Assembly: GCA_963706785.1 (NCBI GenBank)
Contig: CAVPNJ010000001.1
Coordinates: 186,001 to 250,000, forward strand
DNA: 64,000 nt
Source of the DNA: Pollutimonas sp963706785
GTDB taxonomy: Bacteria > Pseudomonadota > Gammaproteobacteria > Burkholderiales > Burkholderiaceae_B
Direction: 5' to 3'
The notes beneath the pieces are model-generated. The model was given only the letters and a program-made list of their open reading frames with translations, did no database searches and was not told the origin of the DNA. Every line of letters starts with the position of its first letter. Position 1 is the stretch's first letter. Below are positions 44,919 through 53,491 of this stretch, piece after piece. Position numbers and translations under genes: made by a program.

Positions 44919-46541
44919 ATGGAACGCTTCGCCCTTCTTTATCAGGACCTGGATCGCAGCACCGCTACGTTGGACAAGCGTGCCGCTTTGATCGCTTACT
45001 TTCGCGATGCACCGCCTCGCGACGCCGCTTGGGCGCTATACCTGCTTTCGGGGGGAAAAATCACCTCGGCAAAACGCAAAATCGCCACAACGTCCGAGCT
45101 CCGGGACTGGATAGCCGCTGCCACGGGCATGTCGGAATGGTTGGTTCAGGAAAGCTATTATCACGTCGGAGACCTGGCCGAAACATTGGCCCTATTGATG
45201 CCCGACCCTGTGAAACTCATGGCGGATATTCCCTTGGCCGACTGGATAGAAGATCGCCTGCTTCCAGTGGCAAACGAAGCGCAATCGGTTCGTAGGGACA
45301 CCATTATCCAGGCCTGGACAGGCCTGCCGCTGGAGCAGCGGCTGTTATTCAACAAGATGCTGACAGGCTCATTGCGCGTAGGCGTGTCGAAACGGCTCGT
45401 GCAGCAAGCCCTTGCGGAACTTTCCGGAATCGATATTGCGCGTATTGCTCAGCGCATGATGGGCGAATGGCTGCCTTCCCCCGCCTTCCTGCGCGATCTG
45501 CTTTCGTCCGAAAACCTGGTTACAGACAGCCAGCAGCCCTATCCTTTCTTTCTGGCCTCGCCCCTGGAAAGCTATCCTGCCACGCTGGGCAACACCTCGG
45601 AATGGCTATTCGAATGGAAATGGGACGGAATCCGCCTTCAAATACTGAAACGGCGAACGAGCATCGTGCTTTGGTCCCGTGGTGAAGAACGCCTTGACGG
45701 AAGATTTCCGGAGATCGAGGCCGCCGCCGCCCGGCTGCCACAAGACTGCGTGCTCGATGCGGAGCTGCTTGCCTGGAGTCATGGCGAAGAACATCCGCTG
45801 CCGTTCGCCGCGCTACAGACACGCATACAAAGGCTTAAACCTGGCCCAAAGATACTCGAATCCACACCGACAAGAGCGATGGCCTACGATCTGCTGGAAC
45901 TCAATGGCGAGGATCTGCGTCCCCTACCCCAACTTGAGCGCCGCCGACTTATGGAAGAATTGCTCGCAGCGGGCCCTCCTGATTCTCCAATACGGCTATC
46001 GCCCTGCGTGGCCGTAGCCAACTGGGAGGAAGCGGCCCGACTTCGCGCCGGCGTGCGTGAGCAAGGTGTGGAAGGCTTGATGCTCAAGCGCCTTACGGCG
46101 CCCTATCAGTCGGGCCGAAGACGCGGCGACTGGTGGAAGTGGAAAATCGACCCGCTGACGATCGACGCCGTGCTGTTATACGCACAACCAGGCCACGGTC
46201 GACGCAGCACCCTATATACCGACTATACCTTTGGCCTTTGGGACGGAGAATCGCTTACGCCTGTTGCAAAAGCCTACTCCGGCTTGAATGATCAGGAAAT
46301 TCTAGAGTTGGATGGCTGGATCCGGACCCATACTGTGGAGCGCTTCGGGCCGGTTCGCGCAGTCGAACTGCAACATGTGTTCGAACTGGCCTTCGAAGCC
46401 GTCAATCTGTCAAAACGGCACAAGTCCGGCGTGGCCTTGCGTTTTCCGCGAATACTAAGATGGCGGCGTGACAAACAGGCTACCGAGGCGGATCGGCTTG
46501 AATCGCTAAAGACTTTGGCCGGCAAGCCTCCCCCAACATGA
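44919..46541 (+). CDS. ATP-dependent DNA ligase (LigB/LigC-type)
   Basis: 540-residue ATP-dependent ligase. The nucleotidyltransferase motif I is EWKWDGIRLQ with the AMP-accepting Lys at residue 234. The N-terminal 200 residues form a helical DNA-binding domain as in archaeal and eukaryotic ligase I. Motifs III-VI follow: LDAELLAW, GVEGLMLKRL, WWKWKIDPL and an OB-fold domain ending in LRFPRILRWR. ATG at 44919 is used; a TTG at 44895 in the same frame is less likely. It probably seals breaks processed by the adjoining exonuclease. Confidence 0.93.
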   Translation: MERFALLYQDLDRSTATLDKRAALIAYFRDAPPRDAAWALYLLSGGKITSAKRKIATTSELRDWIAAATGMSEWLVQESYYHVGDLAETLALLMPDPVKLMADIPLADWIEDRLLPVANEAQSVRRDTIIQAWTGLPLEQRLLFNKMLTGSLRVGVSKRLVQQALAELSGIDIARIAQRMMGEWLPSPAFLRDLLSSENLVTDSQQPYPFFLASPLESYPATLGNTSEWLFEWKWDGIRLQILKRRTSIVLWSRGEERLDGRFPEIEAAAARLPQDCVLDAELLAWSHGEEHPLPFAALQTRIQRLKPGPKILESTPTRAMAYDLLELNGEDLRPLPQLERRRLMEELLAAGPPDSPIRLSPCVAVANWEEAARLRAGVREQGVEGLMLKRLTAPYQSGRRRGDWWKWKIDPLTIDAVLLYAQPGHGRRSTLYTDYTFGLWDGESLTPVAKAYSGLNDQEILELDGWIRTHTVERFGPVRAVELQHVFELAFEAVNLSKRHKSGVALRFPRILRWRRDKQATEADRLESLKTLAGKPPPT

Positions 46542-46936
46542 ACCCAAGTTCCTTCAGCAAACGCCGAAAAATGATTTACAGAGTTCTGGCCGACCTAGTT
46601 CTGCTCATTCATGCCGCATTCGTGATCTTCGTCGTTTTCGGCGGCCTTCTGGCTTTATGGAAAAGGTCACTTGCATGGCTGCACCTGCCGGCCCTTTTTT
46701 GGGGAGCAGTGGTTGTCGGCATGGGTTGGATATGCCCACTGACCCCGCTGGAAAACACTTTCCGCAGGATCGCAGGCGAAGGAAACTATCAAAGCAGCTT
46801 TCTCGAACAATACTTACTGTTAGCTATATATCCCCAAGGACTTACCCGTGAAATACAAATATTGATGGCGCTGCTGCTTGTCGTGGGAAACTTGATTGTT
46901 TATGCGATTTGGTACCACCGTCATCAAGCAAAGTAA
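46538..46936 (+). CDS. DUF2784 family membrane protein
   Basis: 132-residue small membrane protein of DUF2784. Helices are at about residues 15-37 (LVLLIHAAFVIFVVFGGLLAL), 48-65 and 107-127. WICPLTPLENTFR and LEQYLLLAIYP are conserved family stretches. The first ATG overlaps the ligase stop (ATGA), which suggests coupling; an ATG at 46571 (MIYRVLADL) matches the usual family start better. The function is unknown. Confidence 0.85.
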   Translation: MNPSSFSKRRKMIYRVLADLVLLIHAAFVIFVVFGGLLALWKRSLAWLHLPALFWGAVVVGMGWICPLTPLENTFRRIAGEGNYQSSFLEQYLLLAIYPQGLTREIQILMALLLVVGNLIVYAIWYHRHQAK

Positions 46937-47048
46937 GGCGCAGCCCCGGGAATTGCGATGAATTCGCCGTTCGGCTTGCTTTACCGTTGTAAGCCATGGC
47001 ACAGGCTTCAGGATCACAGGGTAAGATTTAGCCCCTGGAGATCAATCA

Positions 47049-49196
47049 ATGCCGAAAAAAGCCAATCCCTCGAGGTTCGTACCGCAAGGGCTCATCCCTA
47101 CTAGGGAACAGATAGACATTCAACTGTCGCAGCATAGGGTCACATTGATCGAAGCCAATGCAGGGGCCGCGAAAACGACGACATTGGCCTTGAGAATTGG
47201 CGAAGCCATTGCGCGCGGCATGCCGCCTGAAAAGATACTCGCGTTGGTGTTTACTCCTGAAGCGAAAAACGTCATGAAAGCCCGCCTGATTGAAATAGGC
47301 ATCCCCACTTTCACGACCGCAAAGATTCAGGTGCAAACGTTTGAAGAGTTTGCAATCGAGATCCTTAAATCAATCGAAGGCGACAACGCCCCTCAGCTGC
47401 ATTCAGCCAAACAGCTGAAACAGCATGCCGTTGCTGCAATCGAGCGCGTCAGCCAAGCCTACGCTGGCGAAATCGATTTTCTGGACATTCGTACCCACAA
47501 TCTCGCCATCAGCCAATTTCTTGACTGCCAACTGAACCTGAAAGCCACGATGGCACTTGAGGAAGACGATGAGGGCATGAGCCTGGAGGAAACCGCCGAA
47601 CGTCTCAGTATTCCGATAACAGACTATCTGTGGACCCTTGAATACGAGCGAACACGGCTGGGAACCTTCGATGAAGTTCGTTTCAGAGGCCCTTTTGATG
47701 CCACCTACGATCTTGCACGCCATTTCCATGAGGATTCAGAGACAAAAAATGCGCTTCCCCGTTACAGACTCGTGGTCGGCGACGAACTACATGACTTGAA
47801 TGAAGCATCGTTCCGCATACTGGAAGCCTTGCTCGATATAGAAAGCCTGTATTTTGTTGGTGCCGGGGACAAAGATCAGGTAATCCATTCGAGCCTGGGG
47901 GCTGACGAAAGCTATCTGACACACCGTTTCATCGACAGACATCCCGCGACGGTACGTTACCCCCTGACCATGACTTATCGCCATGGCCCGCGGTTGGCTT
48001 ACGCAATGGAATCATTTAAGCAAAAGCCGGTTGATTCCAACCTGCCGGTCGACACCGATATTCTGCAGCTCCACTACAGTCATGGCAGTCTGGACGATGC
48101 CGCCGGGCGTGTAGTCGAGGCGGTAAGCCGATGGTGGAAAATCGACAAGCACCCGCTCGAACGCTGTGCCATTCTGCTGCGCGACCGTCATCAATCAGTC
48201 GCCATCGAAAATGCGTTGATGCATGCCAACATTGCCTACCGAACACATGGTATGCAGAGCTATCTTCAGCGAGAAGAAATTCTATTCTTGCGCGGCATGA
48301 TTGCCATCGCCTTGAAGAACCTGGCCACCGTAAAATCGGAACCGGTGCGCAAGGCCATTGTCGAATCGCTGGCCATTTTCGGCGAGGTCGAGTTCAACTC
48401 TAAAGAAATGGACGACGCCAAGAATATCATTGCCAAAGATCCGGCCATTCTTAATTCGTTCTTCAGCGGCCAAATCCAGCGTAGTAAGTCCGAGAAAGCG
48501 AAAGCGCGCATTTCGAACTCGGTGGCTTATATGGAGGGCCTGGCCGCCGACACACCGGCAGACCTCGTTCTTCACGAAATCTGCAGTCGAATGGACCTGG
48601 AATCTGTTGCCAAACGTATCTATATTCATCCCTATGACGCCGCAGTGGTAGCCAAATCGGTAAATGGCTTCATCTCGGTAGCGCGGCACTCGGGCATGAA
48701 CTTGAGAGACTTCGCTGAATGGACAGGTGCCGCGGACGCCTTTGTCGCGACCCGGCGAAGCAAGGGCTTCGTCCTACTTGAATGCGTGGCGAACGCAAAG
48801 GGGAAAGAGTTCGATCACGTCATCTTGCCGTTTCTCGAAAATGGAGAATTCCCCAGTCCCATGGTGGATATGAAGGAAGAAGAGAACTTGTTTTATGTTG
48901 GCGCAACCCGCGCCAAGTCGCGACTTACCCTGATTTCGCCAACGCAAGAAGAAAAGCGCAGTCCGTTTATTGCGAGAATGGAATTGGCATCATCGCGCTC
49001 GCGGGCGAACGCGGCAGTTCGTAAAAACCAAAGTCAGGTCAGTCCCGTTCAAAGCCGTCTTGATTTGAATGTGCCCTACGCGGATAAAGATCAAGTCAAA
49101 GCCCTGGGCGCCCAGTGGGACGCCACCCGCAAGGTCTGGTATGTAAAGGCGGGATCTGACTTTGAGCCGTTTCGGCCGTGGTTTATCACACAATAA
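47049..49196 (+). CDS. UvrD-like superfamily 1 helicase with C-terminal DUF5710-like domain
   Basis: 715-residue SF1 helicase-like protein. Walker A is EANAGAAKTTT with Lys42, an AGAAKT variant of GxxGK. Walker B is LVVGDELHDLNE near residue 243, and GAGDKDQVIHSSLGA is motif III. RHGPRLAYA and CAILLRDRHQSVAIENAL are motifs IV region, ANAKGKEFDHVILPFLENG is motif V and EENLFYVGATRAKSRLTL is motif VI. The last 45 residues (VPYADKDQVKALGAQWD, then KVWYV) match the DUF5710 fold known from plasmid primase/antirestriction proteins. Helicase activity is likely. Its partner is unknown; the neighbouring ligase/exonuclease pair is suggestive. A promoter could lie in the 112-base gap upstream. Confidence 0.85.
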   Translation: MPKKANPSRFVPQGLIPTREQIDIQLSQHRVTLIEANAGAAKTTTLALRIGEAIARGMPPEKILALVFTPEAKNVMKARLIEIGIPTFTTAKIQVQTFEEFAIEILKSIEGDNAPQLHSAKQLKQHAVAAIERVSQAYAGEIDFLDIRTHNLAISQFLDCQLNLKATMALEEDDEGMSLEETAERLSIPITDYLWTLEYERTRLGTFDEVRFRGPFDATYDLARHFHEDSETKNALPRYRLVVGDELHDLNEASFRILEALLDIESLYFVGAGDKDQVIHSSLGADESYLTHRFIDRHPATVRYPLTMTYRHGPRLAYAMESFKQKPVDSNLPVDTDILQLHYSHGSLDDAAGRVVEAVSRWWKIDKHPLERCAILLRDRHQSVAIENALMHANIAYRTHGMQSYLQREEILFLRGMIAIALKNLATVKSEPVRKAIVESLAIFGEVEFNSKEMDDAKNIIAKDPAILNSFFSGQIQRSKSEKAKARISNSVAYMEGLAADTPADLVLHEICSRMDLESVAKRIYIHPYDAAVVAKSVNGFISVARHSGMNLRDFAEWTGAADAFVATRRSKGFVLLECVANAKGKEFDHVILPFLENGEFPSPMVDMKEEENLFYVGATRAKSRLTLISPTQEEKRSPFIARMELASSRSRANAAVRKNQSQVSPVQSRLDLNVPYADKDQVKALGAQWDATRKVWYVKAGSDFEPFRPWFITQ

Positions 49197-49232
49197 GTTC
49201 AGATCCAACAAATACCTGTGCCCTCGTTGCGG

Positions 49233-49631
49233 TTATGGCAGGCAGCTGGGCTCACCGCTGCCGTACGGCCGCGTCAATACCTCGAGCAAATGGCCATCTG
49301 GATCCTCGAAGTAGACGCCACGGCCTCCGTCATTCCGATTGATGGCGCCAAGGCGCCGTTTGCCAGGGTCTGCCCAATGCCGGAGCCCGCGCTCCTGAAT
49401 AGAGGCAAAGACCCGATCAAAGGTTTCTTCGTCTATCAGGAAGGCATAGTGCTGCGAAGAAATTTGATCTTCGCTTTCATAAAAATCCAGCGACACCCCA
49501 TTGTTTAATTCCACAATAAGCATGGGTCCGAATCGGGTGGGGCTCGGCAGGCCTAGCACATCGGCGAGAAAGGTCGCCGACTTCTGCTTATCGCGACACC
49601 AGACGATAGTGTGGTTCAGTTGTACGCTCAT
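49233..49631 (-). CDS. VOC-family protein (glyoxalase/dioxygenase fold)
   Basis: 132-residue vicinal oxygen chelate protein. Start ATG at 49631 has AGGAGG eight bases upstream, so a longer in-frame start at 49688 is rejected. It begins SVQLNHTIVWCRDKQKSATF, with a metal-type His near residue 6. YFEDPDGHLLEVLTRPYG closes it, carrying the usual C-terminal Glu. Members include lyases, dioxygenases and antibiotic-resistance proteins; the role here is unknown. Confidence 0.85.
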   Translation of the reverse strand: MSVQLNHTIVWCRDKQKSATFLADVLGLPSPTRFGPMLIVELNNGVSLDFYESEDQISSQHYAFLIDEETFDRVFASIQERGLRHWADPGKRRLGAINRNDGGRGVYFEDPDGHLLEVLTRPYGSGEPSCLP

Positions 49632-49865
49632 GATGAGGTCCTCCTGATCAGCCGCATGTATGGAGTAAAGCGTCGTACTGCAAACCATGCTGGAACGAGA
49701 GCCACCGACTCGCCGATCCGCTCGTAAAGGAAATATATAAGTGGAAAACCCGCTTTAAGTCAAGAACTTAGGAACTGGAGCGATAGGCGCCCTACGGTCG
49801 ATGCCGGGAATTGCCAGACTCTGCGACAATCATGCTCTGCCACTTAATGCCCAATACCACGCTTT

Positions 49866-51095
49866 ATGCTCAATACCCTTTGGCTTGCTTTCTTCGTTAT
49901 CGCTTCGTTATCCGGGCTATACCAGTGGATCGCGTTGCACGACACCGAAGTCTTTTCACGTATGGTTCTTAGCCTGTTCAGTATGGCTGAGCTTTCCGTA
50001 CAACTGATGATTCTTCTTTTTGGCACCTTGACTTTGTGGTTGGGTTTCCTAAAGATCGCAGAGGCCGCGGGTCTTATAGAGCAGCTAGGCAAGTTGCTCA
50101 CGCCGCTTTTTCGGCGGCTTATGCCGGGTGTTCCCGCCGGCCATCCGGCGCTGGGACTGATCACTTTGAATTTTGCAGCGAATGGCCTGGGTTTGGACAA
50201 TGCGGCCACTCCCATAGGGCTTCGCGCCATGCGTGAACTGCAAACGCTGAACCCCGACCCGAAAACAGCCACCAATGCGCAAATTTTATTCCTGGTATTG
50301 AATGCGTCCTCACTCACGTTGCTGCCAATCACCATCTTCATGTATCGCGCCCAACAAGGCGCCCCTGACCCAACCCTGGTGTTCCTGCCCATTTTGCTTG
50401 CCACGACAGCGTCGTCCCTGGCCGGCTTGCTGGCGGTCGCACTCATGCAGAAAATCAAACTGTACGATCCAGTGGTCCTGGCTTGGGGCGGCGCCCTGGC
50501 CGTTGGGGTGGGCAGTCTCATGGCTTTGCTCGCGAGCCTGAGCAGCGCCGCCATCAGCGCCACATCGTCGCTGATGGGCAACCTCACCCTCTTCGGAATC
50601 ATTATGACTTTTTTGCTGGCCGGGGCCCGCAAGAAAGTGAAAGTATACGAATGCTTTATCGAAGGCGCTAAAGAAGGCTTCGATATCTCAAAAAACCTGC
50701 TGCCCTACCTGGTGGCCATGCTGTGCGCGATCGGAGTATTGCGAGCCTCCGGCGCCTTGGACGCCTTGCTGGATAGCATCCGCTGGGCCGTTCATTCCTT
50801 CGGCATGGACTCGCGCTTCGTCGACGCTTTACCCACTGCAATCGTCAAGCCGTTTTCCGGCAGCGCTGCCCGCGGCATGCTGATCGAAACGATGCAGCAC
50901 TTCGGGGTCGACAGTTTTCCGGCCCTGATCGCCGCTACAGTGCAAGGAAGCACAGAGACCACCTTTTATGTATTGGCGGTGTACTTTGGCGCAGTGGGAA
51001 TACAGCGCGCGCGGCATGCCGTGGGCTGCGCCCTGATCGCAGACTTGGCCGGAGTGCTGGCGTCCATTGCCGTGTGCTACTGGTTTTTTGGCTGA
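49866..51095 (+). CDS. SpmA-SpmB-type fused nucleoside recognition membrane protein
   Basis: 409-residue inner-membrane protein in which two nucleoside-recognition (Gate) domains are joined, corresponding to spore maturation proteins SpmA (about residues 1-200) and SpmB (about 230-409). Helices are many. FAANGLGLDNAATPIGLRAM near residue 105 is the SpmA motif, and VKPFSGSAARGMLIE near 330 plus TVQGSTETTFYVLAVYFG are SpmB motifs. The organism does not form spores by its gene content; the protein's role in Gram-negatives is unknown. Confidence 0.88.
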   Translation: MLNTLWLAFFVIASLSGLYQWIALHDTEVFSRMVLSLFSMAELSVQLMILLFGTLTLWLGFLKIAEAAGLIEQLGKLLTPLFRRLMPGVPAGHPALGLITLNFAANGLGLDNAATPIGLRAMRELQTLNPDPKTATNAQILFLVLNASSLTLLPITIFMYRAQQGAPDPTLVFLPILLATTASSLAGLLAVALMQKIKLYDPVVLAWGGALAVGVGSLMALLASLSSAAISATSSLMGNLTLFGIIMTFLLAGARKKVKVYECFIEGAKEGFDISKNLLPYLVAMLCAIGVLRASGALDALLDSIRWAVHSFGMDSRFVDALPTAIVKPFSGSAARGMLIETMQHFGVDSFPALIAATVQGSTETTFYVLAVYFGAVGIQRARHAVGCALIADLAGVLASIAVCYWFFG

Positions 51096-51202
51096 TTCCG
51101 TATCAAGTCAGCCGCGCACTTCGTCGGCGTTGCTTGCGCCGGACATATCCGCGCGTCGACTCGGCTGCGATGTTCAATTTAGAAACAGAATTATCGACGT
51201 AA

Positions 51203-51988
51203 TCAGGCTTTCAATACGCCTGCCCCCAACAAACTATCGGACAGGCCTATGAATTGTTCAACCGTTAGTTCTTCGGCGCGCGACGTTGGCGCAATGCTCA
51301 GCGCTTCCCAATCGATTAAACCGGCCCAATCATTCAGCGAGCGGCGCAGCATCTTGCGCCGCTGCGTGAATGCTCGTCCAACCAGCTTTTCGAACGCGTT
51401 CTGACTTTGCGGCTTCAGGCGCGTCTCGGGTAAAGGAACCATGCGCACGACTGCCGACACTACGCGAGGAGGAGGATCAAAGGCGTCAGGCGGCACGTCG
51501 AACAGCTTGTTCATACGATAACGCGACTGAAGCATGACAGACAGGCGCCCGTAGTCTCCCGAACCAGGTGCAGCGACCATACGGTCTATGACTTCGCGTT
51601 GAAGCATGAAATGCTGGTCTACAACGCTATCAGCGTAATCAATCAGGTGAAACAGCAGCGGACTGGATATGTTGTAGGGAAGATTTCCAACTATTCTCAG
51701 CTTGCTTCCGAGGGCGCCGAAATCCACCTGTAGCGCATCGCCTTCGAGCACTGTCAGTTGATTTTCGGAATATTGGCGCCGCAATCGCCCCGCCAGATCG
51801 CGGTCGATCTCCACGACAGTAAGGTGATTTAGCAACTGTGAAAGCGGCTTGGTCAGGGCCGACAGGCCCGGACCAATTTCAATCACCGTATCGCCGCGCT
51901 GAGGCGCAATCCCGCGCACTATGGACTCAATAATTCCTTCGTCAACCAAAAAATTCTGGCCAAATCGTTTACGGGCTTGATGAAGCAT
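51203..51988 (-). CDS. rsmA: 16S rRNA dimethyladenosine transferase (KsgA/RsmA)
   Basis: 261-residue SAM-dependent methyltransferase that dimethylates two adjacent adenines near the 3' end of 16S rRNA. The start HQARKRFGQNFLVDEGII and SAM motif EIGPGLSALT are diagnostic. NLPYNISSPLLFHLI is the catalytic motif (NLPY). RAFTQRRKMLRRSL near the end is also typical. It lies downstream of surA by seven bases, without the pdxA gene often found between them. Confidence 0.96.
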   Translation of the reverse strand: MLHQARKRFGQNFLVDEGIIESIVRGIAPQRGDTVIEIGPGLSALTKPLSQLLNHLTVVEIDRDLAGRLRRQYSENQLTVLEGDALQVDFGALGSKLRIVGNLPYNISSPLLFHLIDYADSVVDQHFMLQREVIDRMVAAPGSGDYGRLSVMLQSRYRMNKLFDVPPDAFDPPPRVVSAVVRMVPLPETRLKPQSQNAFEKLVGRAFTQRRKMLRRSLNDWAGLIDWEALSIAPTSRAEELTVEQFIGLSDSLLGAGVLKA

Positions 51989-51994
51989 AAATGG

Positions 51995-53491
51995 TTAACG
52001 ACGATTCCGGTTCGATTGAGGATCTAGGCGATTATCGATATAAGCCTGACCATGCAACTGGCTGAGCCAATCTTCAAAAGCAGGTTCCACACGACGCTGG
52101 AATAGAATCTGGCGCGCCTGCATGCGCTTGAACTCGTTTTCCATATTCTTGGTACGACGATCGAGCACCTGGATCAGATGCCAGCCAAACTGAGACTTGA
52201 CCGGTTGACTGATCTCGTTGGGCTGCAGTGCATTCATGGCCTGCTCGAAGGGTGGGACCGTTTCACCCGGCGTCAGCCACCCGAGGTCGCCGCCTTGCGG
52301 GGCGGAAACATCCTCAGAGTAACGCTTAGCTAAGCTTTCAAAACTCTCACCATTTGCAAGGCGCTCGCGCAACTGATTCAGGCGGGTTTGCGCCTTTTCA
52401 TCGGACATTACCTTGGTAGTCTTGATAAGAATATGACGCGCGTGAGTCTGGGTCACCATCATCGGGCCTTGCTGCTGCAAGGGAGTGTTGCCGGCCGCAG
52501 GGGCGGTGGGCGGTGACGCAGGCCCCGACGCCTGTGCCGGCGACTGTGTCGGACCCCGCGTCAGGACCTTGAGGATGTGGAAGCCGTTGCCGCTTTGAAT
52601 GACATCACTGACTTCGCCTGGCTTGAGGTTCTGGGTGGCTTGCAGGAACAAATCTGGCCAGCCGTCGACGGGCCGAACGCCGAGCTCGCCGCCACTGAGC
52701 GCTTTAGGGTCATCGGATGACGATGCCGCTACGCCAGCGAAATCGGCGCCGCCGCGCACGCGCTTCAGCAATCCTTCCGCCTTGTTACGTAATTCTTGCA
52801 CTCGCGATGGTGGAGAGCCTTCCGGTACGACAACCAGAATTTGCGCAAGGCCCAATATTTGCGGACCACTTTGTTGTGCTGGTGCGGGCTGTTGTGGCTG
52901 CGACTGCTGCAGCGGCGCGGCCTGGCCGCCCTGATTCTTCAGGAAGGCATCGACTTCCGCATCGGAAATGTTAATGGTACTGTCGATCGCGCGTTGGCGA
53001 AGTAGGTCCAGGCGCAGTTCCTGGCGAAGACCCTTCATATAAGTGTCCCAGGCTACGCCGGACTTTTCGACTTCCTGCTGCAGGCGCGCAACCGAGATCT
53101 TGTTGCGCTCGGCAATCGTGCGAGCCGCGCGCTCGGCTTGCGCGTCCGACACGCGGATACCTAAGCGCTCGGCCTCTTGGCGTTCAAGTTCTTCAGCAAT
53201 CATGCGCTGAAGAACCTGCTTTTGCAGGATCGCGTATTCGGGTACGGGAATTTTCTGACGTTGTAACTGAGTTTGGGCCTGGCGCGCCTCGGTATTGACT
53301 TGTTGCAAGGTAATGACCTTTTTGTTCACGACCGCAGCAATACCATCGACAAACTGTTGAGACTGTTGCGCACCGGCGGGCTCGGCCGCTTTGGCAACCG
53401 GTTTTGCAGCTAACGCCACGCCCGACGATGTTACGCCCAATATTGGAATCAAAATGGACGCTAGCCGGCGCTTAGCATGCACACTACGCAT
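51995..53491 (-). CDS. surA: Periplasmic chaperone/peptidyl-prolyl isomerase SurA
   Basis: 498-residue outer-membrane-protein chaperone. A signal peptide covers about residues 1-28. The SurA N-terminal domain begins VDGIAAVVNKKVITLQQV and includes helices to about 185. Two parvulin domains follow: LGLAQILVVVP...GVRPVDGWPDLFLQA at about 215-310, and ARHILIKTTKVMS...SQFGWHLIQVLDRR at about 350-445. Both are preceded by Q/P-rich linkers longer than in E. coli SurA (428 residues). Its start overlaps the lptD stop by one base (TAATG). Confidence 0.95.
   Translation of the reverse strand: MRSVHAKRRLASILIPILGVTSSGVALAAKPVAKAAEPAGAQQSQQFVDGIAAVVNKKVITLQQVNTEARQAQTQLQRQKIPVPEYAILQKQVLQRMIAEELERQEAERLGIRVSDAQAERAARTIAERNKISVARLQQEVEKSGVAWDTYMKGLRQELRLDLLRQRAIDSTINISDAEVDAFLKNQGGQAAPLQQSQPQQPAPAQQSGPQILGLAQILVVVPEGSPPSRVQELRNKAEGLLKRVRGGADFAGVAASSSDDPKALSGGELGVRPVDGWPDLFLQATQNLKPGEVSDVIQSGNGFHILKVLTRGPTQSPAQASGPASPPTAPAAGNTPLQQQGPMMVTQTHARHILIKTTKVMSDEKAQTRLNQLRERLANGESFESLAKRYSEDVSAPQGGDLGWLTPGETVPPFEQAMNALQPNEISQPVKSQFGWHLIQVLDRRTKNMENEFKRMQARQILFQRRVEPAFEDWLSQLHGQAYIDNRLDPQSNRNRR

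Noticed and set aside
49844..50632. 262-codon frame on the minus strand inside the SpmAB gene
   Set aside because: Reads as a Ser/Arg/Lys-rich shadow of a hydrophobic protein; no motif.
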